DNA from: Paenibacillus plantarum
GTDB taxonomy: Bacteria; Bacillota; Bacilli; Paenibacillales; NBRC-103111
Assembly (NCBI RefSeq): GCF_013141695.1
Contig: NZ_WHNY01000059.1
Location: forward strand, 1-64,000
DNA length: 64,000 nucleotides
Reading direction: 5' to 3'
Positions 1 to 8,243 of this stretch are shown piece by piece. The position numbers and the translations under genes are program-made. Every line of letters begins with the position of its first letter. Position 1 is the stretch's first letter. A model generated the notes under the pieces. The model searched no databases and had not been told where the DNA came from. It was given only the letters and a program-made list of their open reading frames with translations.

Positions 1-251
1 GTCCCGATGGAGATCAAATCTTCCAAATCTTCCCCTGTGTTATCGAATTTTTTTACTATATGGGCGACCAATCTCAAATTGTGTTCTATCAACTTGTTCC
101 TAGAGTGATCATTACCTTCTGCCATAAGCCTCAGATGCCGTTCTTCTTCTTCCTCGGTAAGAGGCTGTGGAAACGCATTATTTTTGACATAGGATACAAG
201 TAAGGTTAGCTGCTTAATTAATACGGCTATTGCGCTAAACAATCCAGGCAT
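1..251 (-). CDS. sigK: RNA polymerase sporulation sigma factor SigK, N-terminal part
   Basis: About 83 residues from ATG at 251, running off the left edge. The segment VSYVKNNAFPQPLTEEEE, then NKLIEHNLRLVAHIVKKF and NTGEDLEDLISIGT, matches my memory of the pro-sequence and region 2.1-2.2 of sigma-K, the late mother-cell sigma factor of sporulating Firmicutes. A strong AGGGGGTGG ribosome binding site precedes the ATG. The N-terminus MPGLFSAIAVLIKQL fits the hydrophobic pro-peptide that SpoIVFB removes in this family. The window ends before the place where B. subtilis sigK is split by the skin element, so intactness cannot be judged. Confidence 0.93.
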   Translation of the reverse strand, partial: MPGLFSAIAVLIKQLTLLVSYVKNNAFPQPLTEEEEERHLRLMAEGNDHSRNKLIEHNLRLVAHIVKKFDNTGEDLEDLISIG

Positions 252-317
252 TCCAGCCACCCCCTTCAGTGTTAGCGGATCTTAGCTGTTCGGAAGTCTC
301 CGCTTTGAGCTTAGTAT

Positions 318-346
318 TAGTGTATGTGGGTGGGAGCCTAGAAGTG
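318..346 (-). promoter_or_regulatory. Candidate sigma-K/sigma-E promoter of sigK
   Basis: On the minus strand CATACACTA (318-326) fits the sigma-K -10 pattern CATAnnnTA and contains the sigma-E-like -10 CATACACT. A CAC triplet (344-346), matching the sigma-K -35 core, lies 17 bp upstream. The gene behind it is sigK, which in Bacillus is read by both sigma factors. No sigma-E-type -35 is obvious, so the sigma-K reading is better supported. Confidence 0.5.
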
Positions 347-390
347 CCTGTACCTAATAACTTACACGAAGAAGTCATCTGGTGTTAAAT

Positions 391-433
391 AAAGCGATCC
401 CCCATTCATCCGAAATGAAAGGGGGATCGCTTT
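391..433 (-). terminator. Intrinsic terminator of the siderophore-binding-protein gene
   Basis: A perfect 13-bp stem AAAGCGATCCCCC/GGGGGATCGCTTT with a 17-nt loop, followed on the minus strand by TTTATTT. It lies about 45 bp past the stop of the gene ending at 477. Confidence 0.85.
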
Positions 434-472
434 ATTGTTTAATCTTTATTGTTTAATCTTTATTGTTTAAGC
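431..472. repeat. Three tandem 14-bp copies of TTTATTGTTTAATC
   Basis: Copies at 431-444, 445-458 and 459-472, the last ending AAGC instead of AATC. They fill the gap between the stop codon at 477 and the terminator stem, so they would lie in the 3' untranslated RNA. Confidence 0.85.
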
Positions 473-476
473 TTTC

Positions 477-1424
477 TTATTTAGCAAATAGCTTTTCAGC
501 TGCATCTAGTGCCATTTTATTGCCAATCGCAGAATAATCGAGCCATGGCTGGTCGGCAATTGGGTAAACATGCCCCGCTTTAACCGCTTTAAGTCCCTTC
601 CAAATGGGATTGGAAGATAACTGTTCGAAGAGCTTCTTGGCCGCATCATCGTTATTTACAATGACAAAGATGGCATCTGCATCATAGTCAGGTAGGACTT
701 CTTGAGATATCGTTTCGTAAGCCTTGTCGATCTTCTCTACACCTTTTGCCGGCTTCAGACCTAAATCTGTGAACAGGATTGGCCCTAGTGGACGCTTCAT
801 CCCCATCACACGTAGTTCTTTGGCTGTAATACGAACCGCCATCACGGTTCCGTCGCCAATCTTCGCTTTAATGAGACCTTTCACATTCGTTGCTTGCTTC
901 TCGTAATCCTTAATGTACGTATCGGCCAGCTGCTCACGGTTCAAGAGTTTGCCAATTTTGATCAATTGATCGCGCCACGTGCCATCGTCTAGGTTAAACA
1001 CTTCGGATTTGGCAATTTTCTCATACTTGGCGACATCATTGCCTGCGAATTGTTGATCCAAATAGATGAGATCTGGCTTCAAGGCCAGCACAGCTTCCAT
1101 ATCAGGTTCGGCCACAACGCCTAGTTTCTTGGTATTCTGCAAACGGTCAGCGACATGCGGCAAGAAGGCCTTAAGATCGCCCCCCATGACAGATCCCACT
1201 GGTGTAATGCCTAGCGCAAGCAAGTCGTTCGTTAAATGAATAGACATGGATGCAATACGCGGCTGCGGCAGCTCAGTCGGTTTCATTGAACTTGCAACAA
1301 CCGGCGATGGCGCAGCTGAGGCTGTTGTTGCAGCATCTTTCGGTGCTGCTGTTTGCCCGCATGCCGTCAGAACGAAAAGCGAACTTACCATAGTTAGAAT
1401 AGCCATATTTTTCTTTTTCATCAT
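477..1424 (-). CDS. Iron-siderophore ABC transporter substrate-binding lipoprotein (FeuA/FhuD-like)
   Basis: 315 residues. The N-terminus has a lipoprotein signal with lipobox LTAC at about residues 19-22, followed by an Ala/Thr/Pro-rich linker. The rest reads as a periplasmic-binding fold of the FecB/FeuA family: RIASMSIHLTNDLLALG, then DMEAVLALKPDLIYLD, and a C-terminal helix. It should capture a ferric siderophore outside the membrane and deliver it to the two permeases encoded directly upstream in the same direction. No ATPase gene is present, as in B. subtilis feuABC, where a shared ATPase (YusV) serves several importers. The Btr-like regulator next door suggests a catecholate such as bacillibactin, but this is inference. 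Start ATG at 1424 or 1421 follows AAAGGGG. Confidence 0.88.
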   Translation of the reverse strand: MMKKKNMAILTMVSSLFVLTACGQTAAPKDAATTASAAPSPVVASSMKPTELPQPRIASMSIHLTNDLLALGITPVGSVMGGDLKAFLPHVADRLQNTKKLGVVAEPDMEAVLALKPDLIYLDQQFAGNDVAKYEKIAKSEVFNLDDGTWRDQLIKIGKLLNREQLADTYIKDYEKQATNVKGLIKAKIGDGTVMAVRITAKELRVMGMKRPLGPILFTDLGLKPAKGVEKIDKAYETISQEVLPDYDADAIFVIVNNDDAAKKLFEQLSSNPIWKGLKAVKAGHVYPIADQPWLDYSAIGNKMALDAAEKLFAK

Positions 1425-1445
1425 ACAAACCCCTTTATAATGACA

Positions 1446-2465
1446 TTATTTCGTTCTTGCCAGTAAAAATAAAAAGTAAGGTGCCCCGACTGCGGCGACA
1501 ACTATACCTGCTGGAATGGCGTTAGGCTGAAAGATCGAGCGTCCTATCGTATCCGAGGTAACGAGAATAACTAGTCCGATCAAGCCTGATATCGGCAGAA
1601 CATACTGATGCTGTGGGCCCACCAATCGACGGGCCAGATGGGGTGCAACCAAACCTAAGAAACCAATACCACCCGTCATAGCTACACTGGCACTAGACAA
1701 AGCAACTGCGGTCATCAGCAACAGCAATCGTTCACGATTTACTGCAACGCCAAGGCCGGACGTCATTTCATCTACGAGTGAAAATGTATTCAAAATTCGC
1801 CATTTACTTAATGCCAGAGGAATGAGAATCGCAATCCAAGGAAGCAGCGCAACCACATGAACCCAATCTCTCCCCCATACATTGCCTATCAGCCATCTAG
1901 CTGTAAAGCTATACGTTGCTTCATCTAAGCGAAGTGACAAGAACAAGGTAACAGCGCTGAAGCCTGCGGCAATCGCGATTCCGACAAGAATCAATCGTAT
2001 GGGCACAATCCCTTTATGTCGGTCATAGGCCAAAGCTATAATCAGAATAGCGGTTATGACACCTCCGGCAAACGTGAATAACGGAATTAGCAAAGCCAGT
2101 GTGCCCTTCATGGAGTGAAAAAAGCTGACGAAAACAATTAAGCCTAGCGCTGCACCCGAATGAAGCCCAAGAATGCCAGGATCAGCAAGTCCATTGCGCG
2201 TAATTCCTTGAAGGATAGCGCCGGATACACCTAACCCGATACCAGCTAGAATCGTAATGAGGATACGCGGCAAGCGATATTCGAATAGGACCAGTTGACT
2301 ATCTGGGCTGCCATAGCCTGCGAAGGTTTGCCATACCTCGAACGGCGAAAGTCGGATCGAGCCTGTATTGAGGCTAATCAGGATCACAGCTACACTTAGG
2401 AGAATCAAACAAAGACCGACCAAGATACTCTTTCTCTTGCGTTGGATAGAACTGTGCGAATTCAT
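1446..2465 (-). CDS. FecCD-family iron-siderophore permease
   Basis: 339 residues, strongly hydrophobic throughout, with the FecCD hallmarks LPRILITILAGIGLGVSGA near residues 63-82 and the typical GxxGFLGLVAPHLARR near 265-280. The family forms one half of the membrane channel that imports ferric siderophores. Its ATG shares one base with the TAA of the preceding permease (TAATG at 2467-2463), with AGGAGG just ahead, so the two are probably translationally coupled and act as a heterodimer. Confidence 0.92.
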   Translation of the reverse strand: MNSHSSIQRKRKSILVGLCLILLSVAVILISLNTGSIRLSPFEVWQTFAGYGSPDSQLVLFEYRLPRILITILAGIGLGVSGAILQGITRNGLADPGILGLHSGAALGLIVFVSFFHSMKGTLALLIPLFTFAGGVITAILIIALAYDRHKGIVPIRLILVGIAIAAGFSAVTLFLSLRLDEATYSFTARWLIGNVWGRDWVHVVALLPWIAILIPLALSKWRILNTFSLVDEMTSGLGVAVNRERLLLLMTAVALSSASVAMTGGIGFLGLVAPHLARRLVGPQHQYVLPISGLIGLVILVTSDTIGRSIFQPNAIPAGIVVAAVGAPYFLFLLARTK

Positions 2466-3481
2466 TACAGACTCCTCCTTTCTTTCCGCGCCAAATACAG
2501 GAAGAAAGGTACGCCTACCAGCGCAATCATCAAAGAGATGGCGAACTCTTTGGGCGGATGAACCATCCGAGCTCCTAGATCAGCAAGCACGAGCAGCATA
2601 GCTCCGAGCAAAGCAGACAAAGGAATACTGAAACGATAGTCCACGCCAACGATCTTTCTCGCAATATGAGGAATGACAAGTCCCACGAATCCGATGGAGC
2701 CTACCGCTGAAACACCCACACCAGCAAGAATAATAGCCAGACCAATACCTACCAATCGAATTCTATCTGTTTTGACCCCTAAGTTGGTGGAAACCTCTTC
2801 GCCTAAAGCTATCAGGGAGACGGAGCGGCTGATCATCACAGCCCCAGCAATCGTAAGAAGAATGACGGGCACCAGCAGCTTCAAATTCTGCCATTTCACA
2901 CCGGCAACGCCCCCGGCATACCAGAACGCAAGATCCTGACTAAGATTAAAGTAGATCGCGATACCAGAGCTGAGTGAATGCAGCAAAGCAGCTACAACAG
3001 AACCCGCAATCGTTAGACGGAGCGGAGTAAGCCCGCCTGGAGTAGATGCGCTAAGCAAGAAGATGAAACCTGCACTGAGCACGGCCCCTAGAAATGACAC
3101 CAGGATAAGGCTTGAATAGGGGAGATTCGGGAAAAAAGCGAAACTTAAGGCAACCATAAAGGCTGCGCCTGCATTAATTCCCAGAATCCCAGAATCAGCT
3201 AATGGGTTGCGTGTTATTCCTTGCATCAAAGCACCTGCAACAGCAAACCCAGCTCCTATAATGGCCGCACCAAGAACGCGTGGCAAACGTAATTCATGAA
3301 TAATCTGATGCGTTGTTACCTCAGGATTATAATGAAATACGGCAGTCCATACGGTTTCCAATGTCAAACTTTTGGCTCCGTACGAAATCGCTATAAACAT
3401 GACGATGAGTAAGGCGATTATCGTGATAAAGCAAATCAAACCATAGGTAATTCCTTTCATGCTTGCAAGACCCAGCTTCAT
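2465..3481 (-). CDS. FecCD-family iron-siderophore permease, first gene of the import operon
   Basis: 338 residues from ATG at 3481, with multiple membrane segments and the family motifs LPRVLGAAIIGAGFAVAGA and GSIGFVGLVIPHIARK. It pairs with the permease downstream. An open frame continues to a TTG at 3526, but that start would place the coding sequence inside the Fur box at 3509-3527, so the ATG at 3481 is preferred. GAGAGG lies 15 nt ahead of it, a long spacing, which leaves the start somewhat uncertain. Confidence 0.9.
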   Translation of the reverse strand: MKLGLASMKGITYGLICFITIIALLIVMFIAISYGAKSLTLETVWTAVFHYNPEVTTHQIIHELRLPRVLGAAIIGAGFAVAGALMQGITRNPLADSGILGINAGAAFMVALSFAFFPNLPYSSLILVSFLGAVLSAGFIFLLSASTPGGLTPLRLTIAGSVVAALLHSLSSGIAIYFNLSQDLAFWYAGGVAGVKWQNLKLLVPVILLTIAGAVMISRSVSLIALGEEVSTNLGVKTDRIRLVGIGLAIILAGVGVSAVGSIGFVGLVIPHIARKIVGVDYRFSIPLSALLGAMLLVLADLGARMVHPPKEFAISLMIALVGVPFFLYLARKERRSL

Positions 3482-3508
3482 TGGATATGATCCATGCCTC
3501 TCAATAAT

Positions 3509-3527
3509 ATTGATAATCATTATCAAT
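3509..3527. promoter_or_regulatory. Fur box in front of the siderophore import operon
   Basis: ATTGATAATCATTATCAAT is a perfect 9-1-9 inverted repeat containing the Bacillus Fur core TGATAATnATTATCA with no mismatch. It sits 28 bp ahead of the ATG of the first permease, so Fe-Fur should block transcription when iron is replete. Confidence 0.92.
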
Positions 3528-3579
3528 AAACTAATTATAAAAATCTCTACCGTTTACGTCCATGACATATTCATAGATA

Positions 3580-5262
3580 TTATCCTTGGATTATTTTCAG
3601 ATTGGCATTCGTACGCTGATTCTGCGAGTTTCCACTTAGTAGGGATACCGCCTTATCCAGCAGCTGCCCAATCGCTTGTGGTGCGTAGACCATCCACTCA
3701 TCCCACTGCAGGATGAAATACCGCCCCTGCCTAATCGCCGGATGACGCAGCCAAACGGGATCCGTCATGATCTGCTGATGCAGATCTGATGCCGAATGCG
3801 CTGTTGAGTTCATGAAGATGACATAGTCCGACTCATACGCGTTCATTTCCTCCGGCGTCACCGATAGCCAATTGAAATTCGTACCTGCTCTGTGCTGATT
3901 GATTTCTTGAGCAACACGACTAGGAGGCTTCAACTGTAATGAACGATAAAAGATATGACCTACATTTCGAGCACCATATAATCTCATCCCTGTTTTCATC
4001 AAGCGGCAAATAGCCACCGTCGGATTTCCAAATGTCTTGTTCACTCTTTTCTGAGCCAACTCTTCCTTACAAGCGTGACGTTCCATCCATTCTTTCGCCT
4101 CTGGCCTGCGACCAACAAGGTGAGCAATTTCTTTGAGTTGATCATAGACATCCTGTGAAGCCCATGGCACAGAAATAATAGGCGCAATGTCGCCAATATG
4201 CTCTCTCGCTTTCAAAACAACGTTCTCTTTACATAGAATCAATTCTGGTTTTGCCTCAATAAAAGTTTGTCTGCCTATTTCCCAAGATTCCGTTGCATGA
4301 AGTGGCAAAGTAAGCGATTGGCTTTCATCAGGCAAGTATTTGACACGATGAAATTGCGCTGCTGACGGAATAATGCCTAGGGTCAGTAAGTGATCCGTAT
4401 AGGGATACGAGAGTGAAACAATATTGGTTAATATCTCTTTCGCATAATGCGTTGGTGCATAACCACAATTCTCTTTAAATCGGCGGCTAAAATAAAACTC
4501 ATCACGGTACCCCACCCGTCCACTCAATTCTCGGATCTGAGGTGCAGAAACAAGAAGAATTTCCTTGGCTTTATTCATCCGCAATTGCGTGAGAAAATCA
4601 ATCGGTGATTTATTCATTTTTTGCTTAAAACGCTGCGAATAATACGCTGGATGCATGCCTGCAATCTCTGCGAGCTTATCTAAATTAATGTCTGTATGGT
4701 AAGCATCCTGCATGTAGGTAATCGTCAACTGAATGGAATCCTCAGCATCCTTCAATGTTGTTATAGCCGGAGACTGTTCTTTCAGGATCATTTCTACTAA
4801 GGCGTATAAATACTGCTGCCGCAAGTGCTCCCTTACACTTGAATCTCCACTCACAGAAGCAAGAAGTTGTATTTTCCGTTGAAAAAGGAGTAAATCGGTT
4901 TGAATTTGGCCTTGTAAAGGAAAATCGAGCTCTCGGTCATACACTTTACGTGTTTGTGTTTGCTCTACCATTCGAAATATATCGAATTCCAATTGGTAGA
5001 TCATACCATTCTCATTGCCCGCCAAATTTAATGCTTGTACACTCATACCTGGGAGCAGTAAACATAACGTTTTGCCATGAACTTGAACGTCAGTCTGATT
5101 GATTTGAAGCTGGCCTCTCGTCTTAACAAAGAAAAGGAGTGTATGATGGACAACTTTCTCCGCAGTTCGTTTCCATCCCGTTATTTCAGTTATACTTTCA
5201 AGCTTGATTAGCTCTAATAATGTCCCTTGTAAGTACACGTCGTGGTTCGTGTCGTGATTCAC
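3580..5262 (-). CDS. AraC-family regulator fused to a siderophore-binding domain (Btr/YbbB-like)
   Basis: 560 residues from GTG at 5262. An N-terminal cupin-like sensor is followed by two AraC helix-turn-helices at about 180-285 (LDKLAEIAGMHPAYYSQRFK and the conserved second half GYRDEFYFSRRFKENCGYAP). The C-terminal ~280 residues resemble a FeuA-type periplasmic binding fold (LLTLGIIPSAAQ, KPELILCKENV). This combination is that of B. subtilis Btr, which senses Fe-bacillibactin in the cytoplasm and activates feuABC, the genes that follow here. The frame extends to ATG 5277, but GTG at 5262 has GGAGG at good spacing while 5277 has none and abuts the Fur box. Confidence 0.87.
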   Translation of the reverse strand: MNHDTNHDVYLQGTLLELIKLESITEITGWKRTAEKVVHHTLLFFVKTRGQLQINQTDVQVHGKTLCLLLPGMSVQALNLAGNENGMIYQLEFDIFRMVEQTQTRKVYDRELDFPLQGQIQTDLLLFQRKIQLLASVSGDSSVREHLRQQYLYALVEMILKEQSPAITTLKDAEDSIQLTITYMQDAYHTDINLDKLAEIAGMHPAYYSQRFKQKMNKSPIDFLTQLRMNKAKEILLVSAPQIRELSGRVGYRDEFYFSRRFKENCGYAPTHYAKEILTNIVSLSYPYTDHLLTLGIIPSAAQFHRVKYLPDESQSLTLPLHATESWEIGRQTFIEAKPELILCKENVVLKAREHIGDIAPIISVPWASQDVYDQLKEIAHLVGRRPEAKEWMERHACKEELAQKRVNKTFGNPTVAICRLMKTGMRLYGARNVGHIFYRSLQLKPPSRVAQEINQHRAGTNFNWLSVTPEEMNAYESDYVIFMNSTAHSASDLHQQIMTDPVWLRHPAIRQGRYFILQWDEWMVYAPQAIGQLLDKAVSLLSGNSQNQRTNANLKIIQG

Positions 5263-5284
5263 TCCGAATCCCTCCATGTTTAAA

Positions 5285-5299
5285 TGATAATCATTCTCA
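5285..5299. promoter_or_regulatory. Fur box of the AraC/Btr-like regulator gene
   Basis: TGATAATCATTCTCA matches the 15-base core TGATAATnATTATCA at 14 positions. It lies just upstream of the regulator's start, so regulator and transporter would both respond to iron. Confidence 0.8.
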
Positions 5300-5409
5300 C
5301 AATACTATATCACAAATATCCCCTTCCATCTATTCACCCATGCTCCCATCCTAAGATGAAATTCAATTGAGTGTCCATGAAAAGGGGATATTGTTTTGAA
5401 TTAATTATG

Positions 5410-6228
5410 TTAATCAATCATATACACGTTCCATTTACCACTAGCGTTTGGCCGAACACAGATGGCACTATTATTTATTTCCCGTTCTTCTTTTTCAACG
5501 GAATCACTCACACGATAGTCGACACCCATACAGTATTCGCCCCCTTCACTCTGCATGATGGAACCATCAATTCCTGTAAAGGCGTAAGAGTAACGATCGT
5601 TCGTCAAACGATCAAGCATTTCATTCATCATCGCGCTTGGTACTACCAATTGGGCAAGTTCTTCACGGTTTTTGGATGCCCAGGCATGTACAAAGGCAAG
5701 AATGGCATCTTTCTCAGCGCCAATGTTGGATAGCTGATCGAGTTCCTTCTGTGGAAAGAAAACACCTGGTGAAACCGGTTGAAATGATTTCAAGCCATAT
5801 GGATCATCGCTACAATCTCCGATGGTTGCCACAATCGAGCCATCCTGATACATCAGCTCAAAGATTTCAGAAGATACGTAATAAAAACGAATCCGATTTA
5901 ATTTTTCCTGATGATCTGCTTCGTTTCTCCATTTTTCAGATAATACAACTAAGTATTTTTCAGCTTCTAATAGTTGTATCTTCACGCCAAATTCAACTCT
6001 GTAAGGTTCCTTCCCACAAAACCTGACATTCCTTTCCCTCGCCGTGTTTTTTTCTAAATTAGGAAGCCCTAATTCACGAATGGTTTTATTTAATGCATGA
6101 TTCTCTGAAAATGTCACTTTTTGCACTGACAGAGGCTGCATGTTAGTAGGCGGCATCTTAGCCCGATCATCCCAAACGGATAACAAAAAAATAATCAAAA
6201 AAATCATGATCAACATATACTTTTTCAA
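5410..6228 (-). CDS. Membrane-anchored or secreted protein of unknown function
   Basis: 272 residues from TTG at 6228, preceded by AGGAG with 7-nt spacing. Residues 1-20 form one hydrophobic segment (KKYMLIMIFLIIFLLSVW), an uncleaved anchor or signal peptide. The remainder is soluble and mixed alpha/beta, with no motif I recognise. It lies between the iron regulator and a terminator at 6330 and carries no Fur box of its own. The middle part (EAEKYLVVLSEKWR, RIRFYYVSSEIFELMYQDGS) would fit a small extracytoplasmic sensor or inhibitor, but no function can be assigned. Confidence 0.75.
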   Translation of the reverse strand: MKKYMLIMIFLIIFLLSVWDDRAKMPPTNMQPLSVQKVTFSENHALNKTIRELGLPNLEKNTARERNVRFCGKEPYRVEFGVKIQLLEAEKYLVVLSEKWRNEADHQEKLNRIRFYYVSSEIFELMYQDGSIVATIGDCSDDPYGLKSFQPVSPGVFFPQKELDQLSNIGAEKDAILAFVHAWASKNREELAQLVVPSAMMNEMLDRLTNDRYSYAFTGIDGSIMQSEGGEYCMGVDYRVSDSVEKEEREINNSAICVRPNASGKWNVYMID

Positions 6229-6321
6229 TGTATTGCTCCTTTACACTATGATCTTCACTCATCTGGCTTACATACAACATTTCAAATAATTACCATTTTC
6301 TAGTAAGTACTTATACTATAG

Positions 6322-6363
6322 TAGAAAAAAAATTATGTTCAACCGATTGGCTGAACATAATTT
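6322..6363 (-). terminator. Intrinsic terminator of the GH9/sugar operon
   Basis: Stem AAATTATGTTCA/TGAACATAATTT (6330-6341 and 6352-6363) with a 10-nt loop. On the minus strand it runs into eight T residues. It lies 26 bp past the stop of the oxidoreductase gene. Confidence 0.88.
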
Positions 6364-6388
6364 CTGGAATATTCATAGCTCTGATGTT

Positions 6389-7447
6389 TTATAACGCAAC
6401 CTCGCGTCCGAGACGTGCCGACTCATAAATCGCTTCCAGAATTTTAATCATATCCACGCCCTGAGAGGGTGTGAAATCAGGCTCTGTTTCCCGAAGCAGT
6501 ACATCAATAAAATGCTCCAAGTTCGCTGGATGTCCACCTTTTCCTTGAGGTAACAACGGCTGCGTATTACAAAGTGCGCCTTGCAGCTCAGAAAACACTT
6601 TTAATTCATTTCCATCTAAGCTAAAGCCTGCCTGTGTTCCACGGAGTTCCACGAAGTTGCGCTCCTGCTCAATATTCGACGCCCAGCTGAATTCGATCTG
6701 CAGGGTCGCTCCATTATCGAACCGAATATAACCATTTGCCAGATCTTCTACGTCAAAATGACCCTCAGATTGGCTCTCGCCAAACTGGCTATGTACCGAA
6801 TCCGCCAAGTCGGAATTAGCAAACTTGCAGTAGGTGGCTCCACTGACCGTAACCGGTTTCGGATTGCCCATAATCCAGACTGCAAGGTCAATCATATGGA
6901 CGCCAAGATCAATGAGCGGCCCGCCGCCTGATAATTCCTTCGTGGTAAACCAGCCCCCCTTGCCGGGTATGCCTCTTCTTCGGATCCATCCGCAGCGTCC
7001 TGCGTACAGCTCTCCGAAATACCCACTTTGACTGGCCTGCTTTAGCCACTTGGCCTCAGGCCGATAGCGATTATTTCTCATGACCATTAGATGGCGACCA
7101 TTTCGCTCTGCTGCTTCCTTCATCTTTATCGCTTCCGCTACACTCACGGCATCGGGCTTTTCACAGAAGACATGCTTGCCCGCATTAATTGCTGCTATAG
7201 CATACTCCGAGTGATACAGATTCGGTGTACAGATGAAGACGGCATCAATTTCCTTCTCCTGTTCGAGAAGTTCGTAAAAATCACCATAAACAGGGACCTC
7301 AGATTCGTCTGCGTAGGCTTTCGCTTTGGAAGGAATAATATCACATAGAGCCAATAGCTTAATTTCTTTGTTTTCCTGGATAAGCGGCCAATAAAAGGCT
7401 TTAAAAATGCCTCCTGTGCCGATAACAGCTATTTTCAACATTGTCAT
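6389..7447 (-). CDS. Gfo/Idh/MocA-family NAD(P)-dependent oxidoreductase
   Basis: 352 residues. The N-terminal Rossmann fold is clear: LKIAVIGTGGIFKAFYWP with the GxGxxx turn, then the substrate-channel signature CEKPDAVSVAEA at about 92-103. The C-terminal alpha/beta domain follows (GPLIDLGVHMIDLAVW). Such enzymes oxidise or reduce sugars, inositols and related polyols. It is the last gene before a terminator and follows a ThuA-like gene by 21 bp, a pair that also occurs in trehalose and other disaccharide oxidation clusters, so a 3-keto-sugar route is plausible but not shown. Confidence 0.9.
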   Translation of the reverse strand: MTMLKIAVIGTGGIFKAFYWPLIQENKEIKLLALCDIIPSKAKAYADESEVPVYGDFYELLEQEKEIDAVFICTPNLYHSEYAIAAINAGKHVFCEKPDAVSVAEAIKMKEAAERNGRHLMVMRNNRYRPEAKWLKQASQSGYFGELYAGRCGWIRRRGIPGKGGWFTTKELSGGGPLIDLGVHMIDLAVWIMGNPKPVTVSGATYCKFANSDLADSVHSQFGESQSEGHFDVEDLANGYIRFDNGATLQIEFSWASNIEQERNFVELRGTQAGFSLDGNELKVFSELQGALCNTQPLLPQGKGGHPANLEHFIDVLLRETEPDFTPSQGVDMIKILEAIYESARLGREVAL

Positions 7448-7468
7448 GATAGCGATAGCTCCTTTTCA

Positions 7469-8203
7469 TTATGCGTCTTTGCCTGGTGTCGGTTCGAGTG
7501 CCGGAAACTGTCCATTTTGTGCTGGAAAAGGTACAAGCCCAGACTCTGGCGCAGCCCAGCGTACGCTATTGGCGATGACTTGGCGAATAGCTGGCTGATA
7601 GTAAGTTGGAAACGTTTCATGCCCCGGCCGGAAATAAAAGATTTTCCCAAGCCCGCGTCGGAACGTGCACCCGCTTCTGAATACTTCACCGCCTTGAAAC
7701 CAGCTGAGGAATATGAGCTCATCCGGCTCTGGTATATCAAAGTATTCTCCATACATCTCTTCCTTTTCCAGTTCAAAATAGCGAGGAAGCCCTTGTGCGA
7801 TAGGATGCCCTGGGTTCACAACCCAGAGCCGCTCCTTCTCGTTTGCCACTCTCCAAAGCAAGTCGCAGGTCGTTCCCATCAGCCTTTTAAATATTTTGGA
7901 AAAATGGCCTGAATGCAGCACGATGAGTCCCATGCCAGCCAGCACTCGCTGCTGAACACGGTTCACAATTTCGTCCTGAACTTCGTTGTGTGCCATATGT
8001 CCCCACCAGATCAAGACATCGGTGTCATCTAACACAGCTTGTGTTAATCCATGCTCGGGCTCATCTAGTGTAGCTGCTCGCGCATTAATGCCATGCTCGC
8101 TCAATCCTTCCGCAATCGCACCATGGATTCCCCTCGGATATAGATTCGCGACAATTTCATTAATTTGCTCATGTCTGCCTTCATTCCAAATCGTTACTTT
8201 CAC
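7469..8203 (-). CDS. ThuA-like protein (trehalose-utilisation family)
   Basis: 244 residues, about the family length. The class-I-amidotransferase-like fold shows VLIWWGHMAHNEV near 85-97, LIVLHSGHFSKIF near 132-144 and the late HETFPTYYQP. ThuA with ThuB (a Gfo/Idh oxidoreductase) takes part in trehalose oxidation in rhizobia. Here the partner oxidoreductase follows immediately, and the GH9 enzyme and sugar importer lie upstream in the same direction, so it probably processes a sugar released from beta-glucan. Substrate unknown. Confidence 0.87.
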   Translation of the reverse strand: MKVTIWNEGRHEQINEIVANLYPRGIHGAIAEGLSEHGINARAATLDEPEHGLTQAVLDDTDVLIWWGHMAHNEVQDEIVNRVQQRVLAGMGLIVLHSGHFSKIFKRLMGTTCDLLWRVANEKERLWVVNPGHPIAQGLPRYFELEKEEMYGEYFDIPEPDELIFLSWFQGGEVFRSGCTFRRGLGKIFYFRPGHETFPTYYQPAIRQVIANSVRWAAPESGLVPFPAQNGQFPALEPTPGKDA

Positions 8204-8243
8204 GACTCAAAACCTCCCAATACAAAACTTATTTAACCTTATC

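Noticed and set aside
3482..3526. TTG start at 3526 for the first siderophore permease
   Set aside because: It would begin inside a perfect Fur box, has no ribosome binding site and adds residues atypical of the family.
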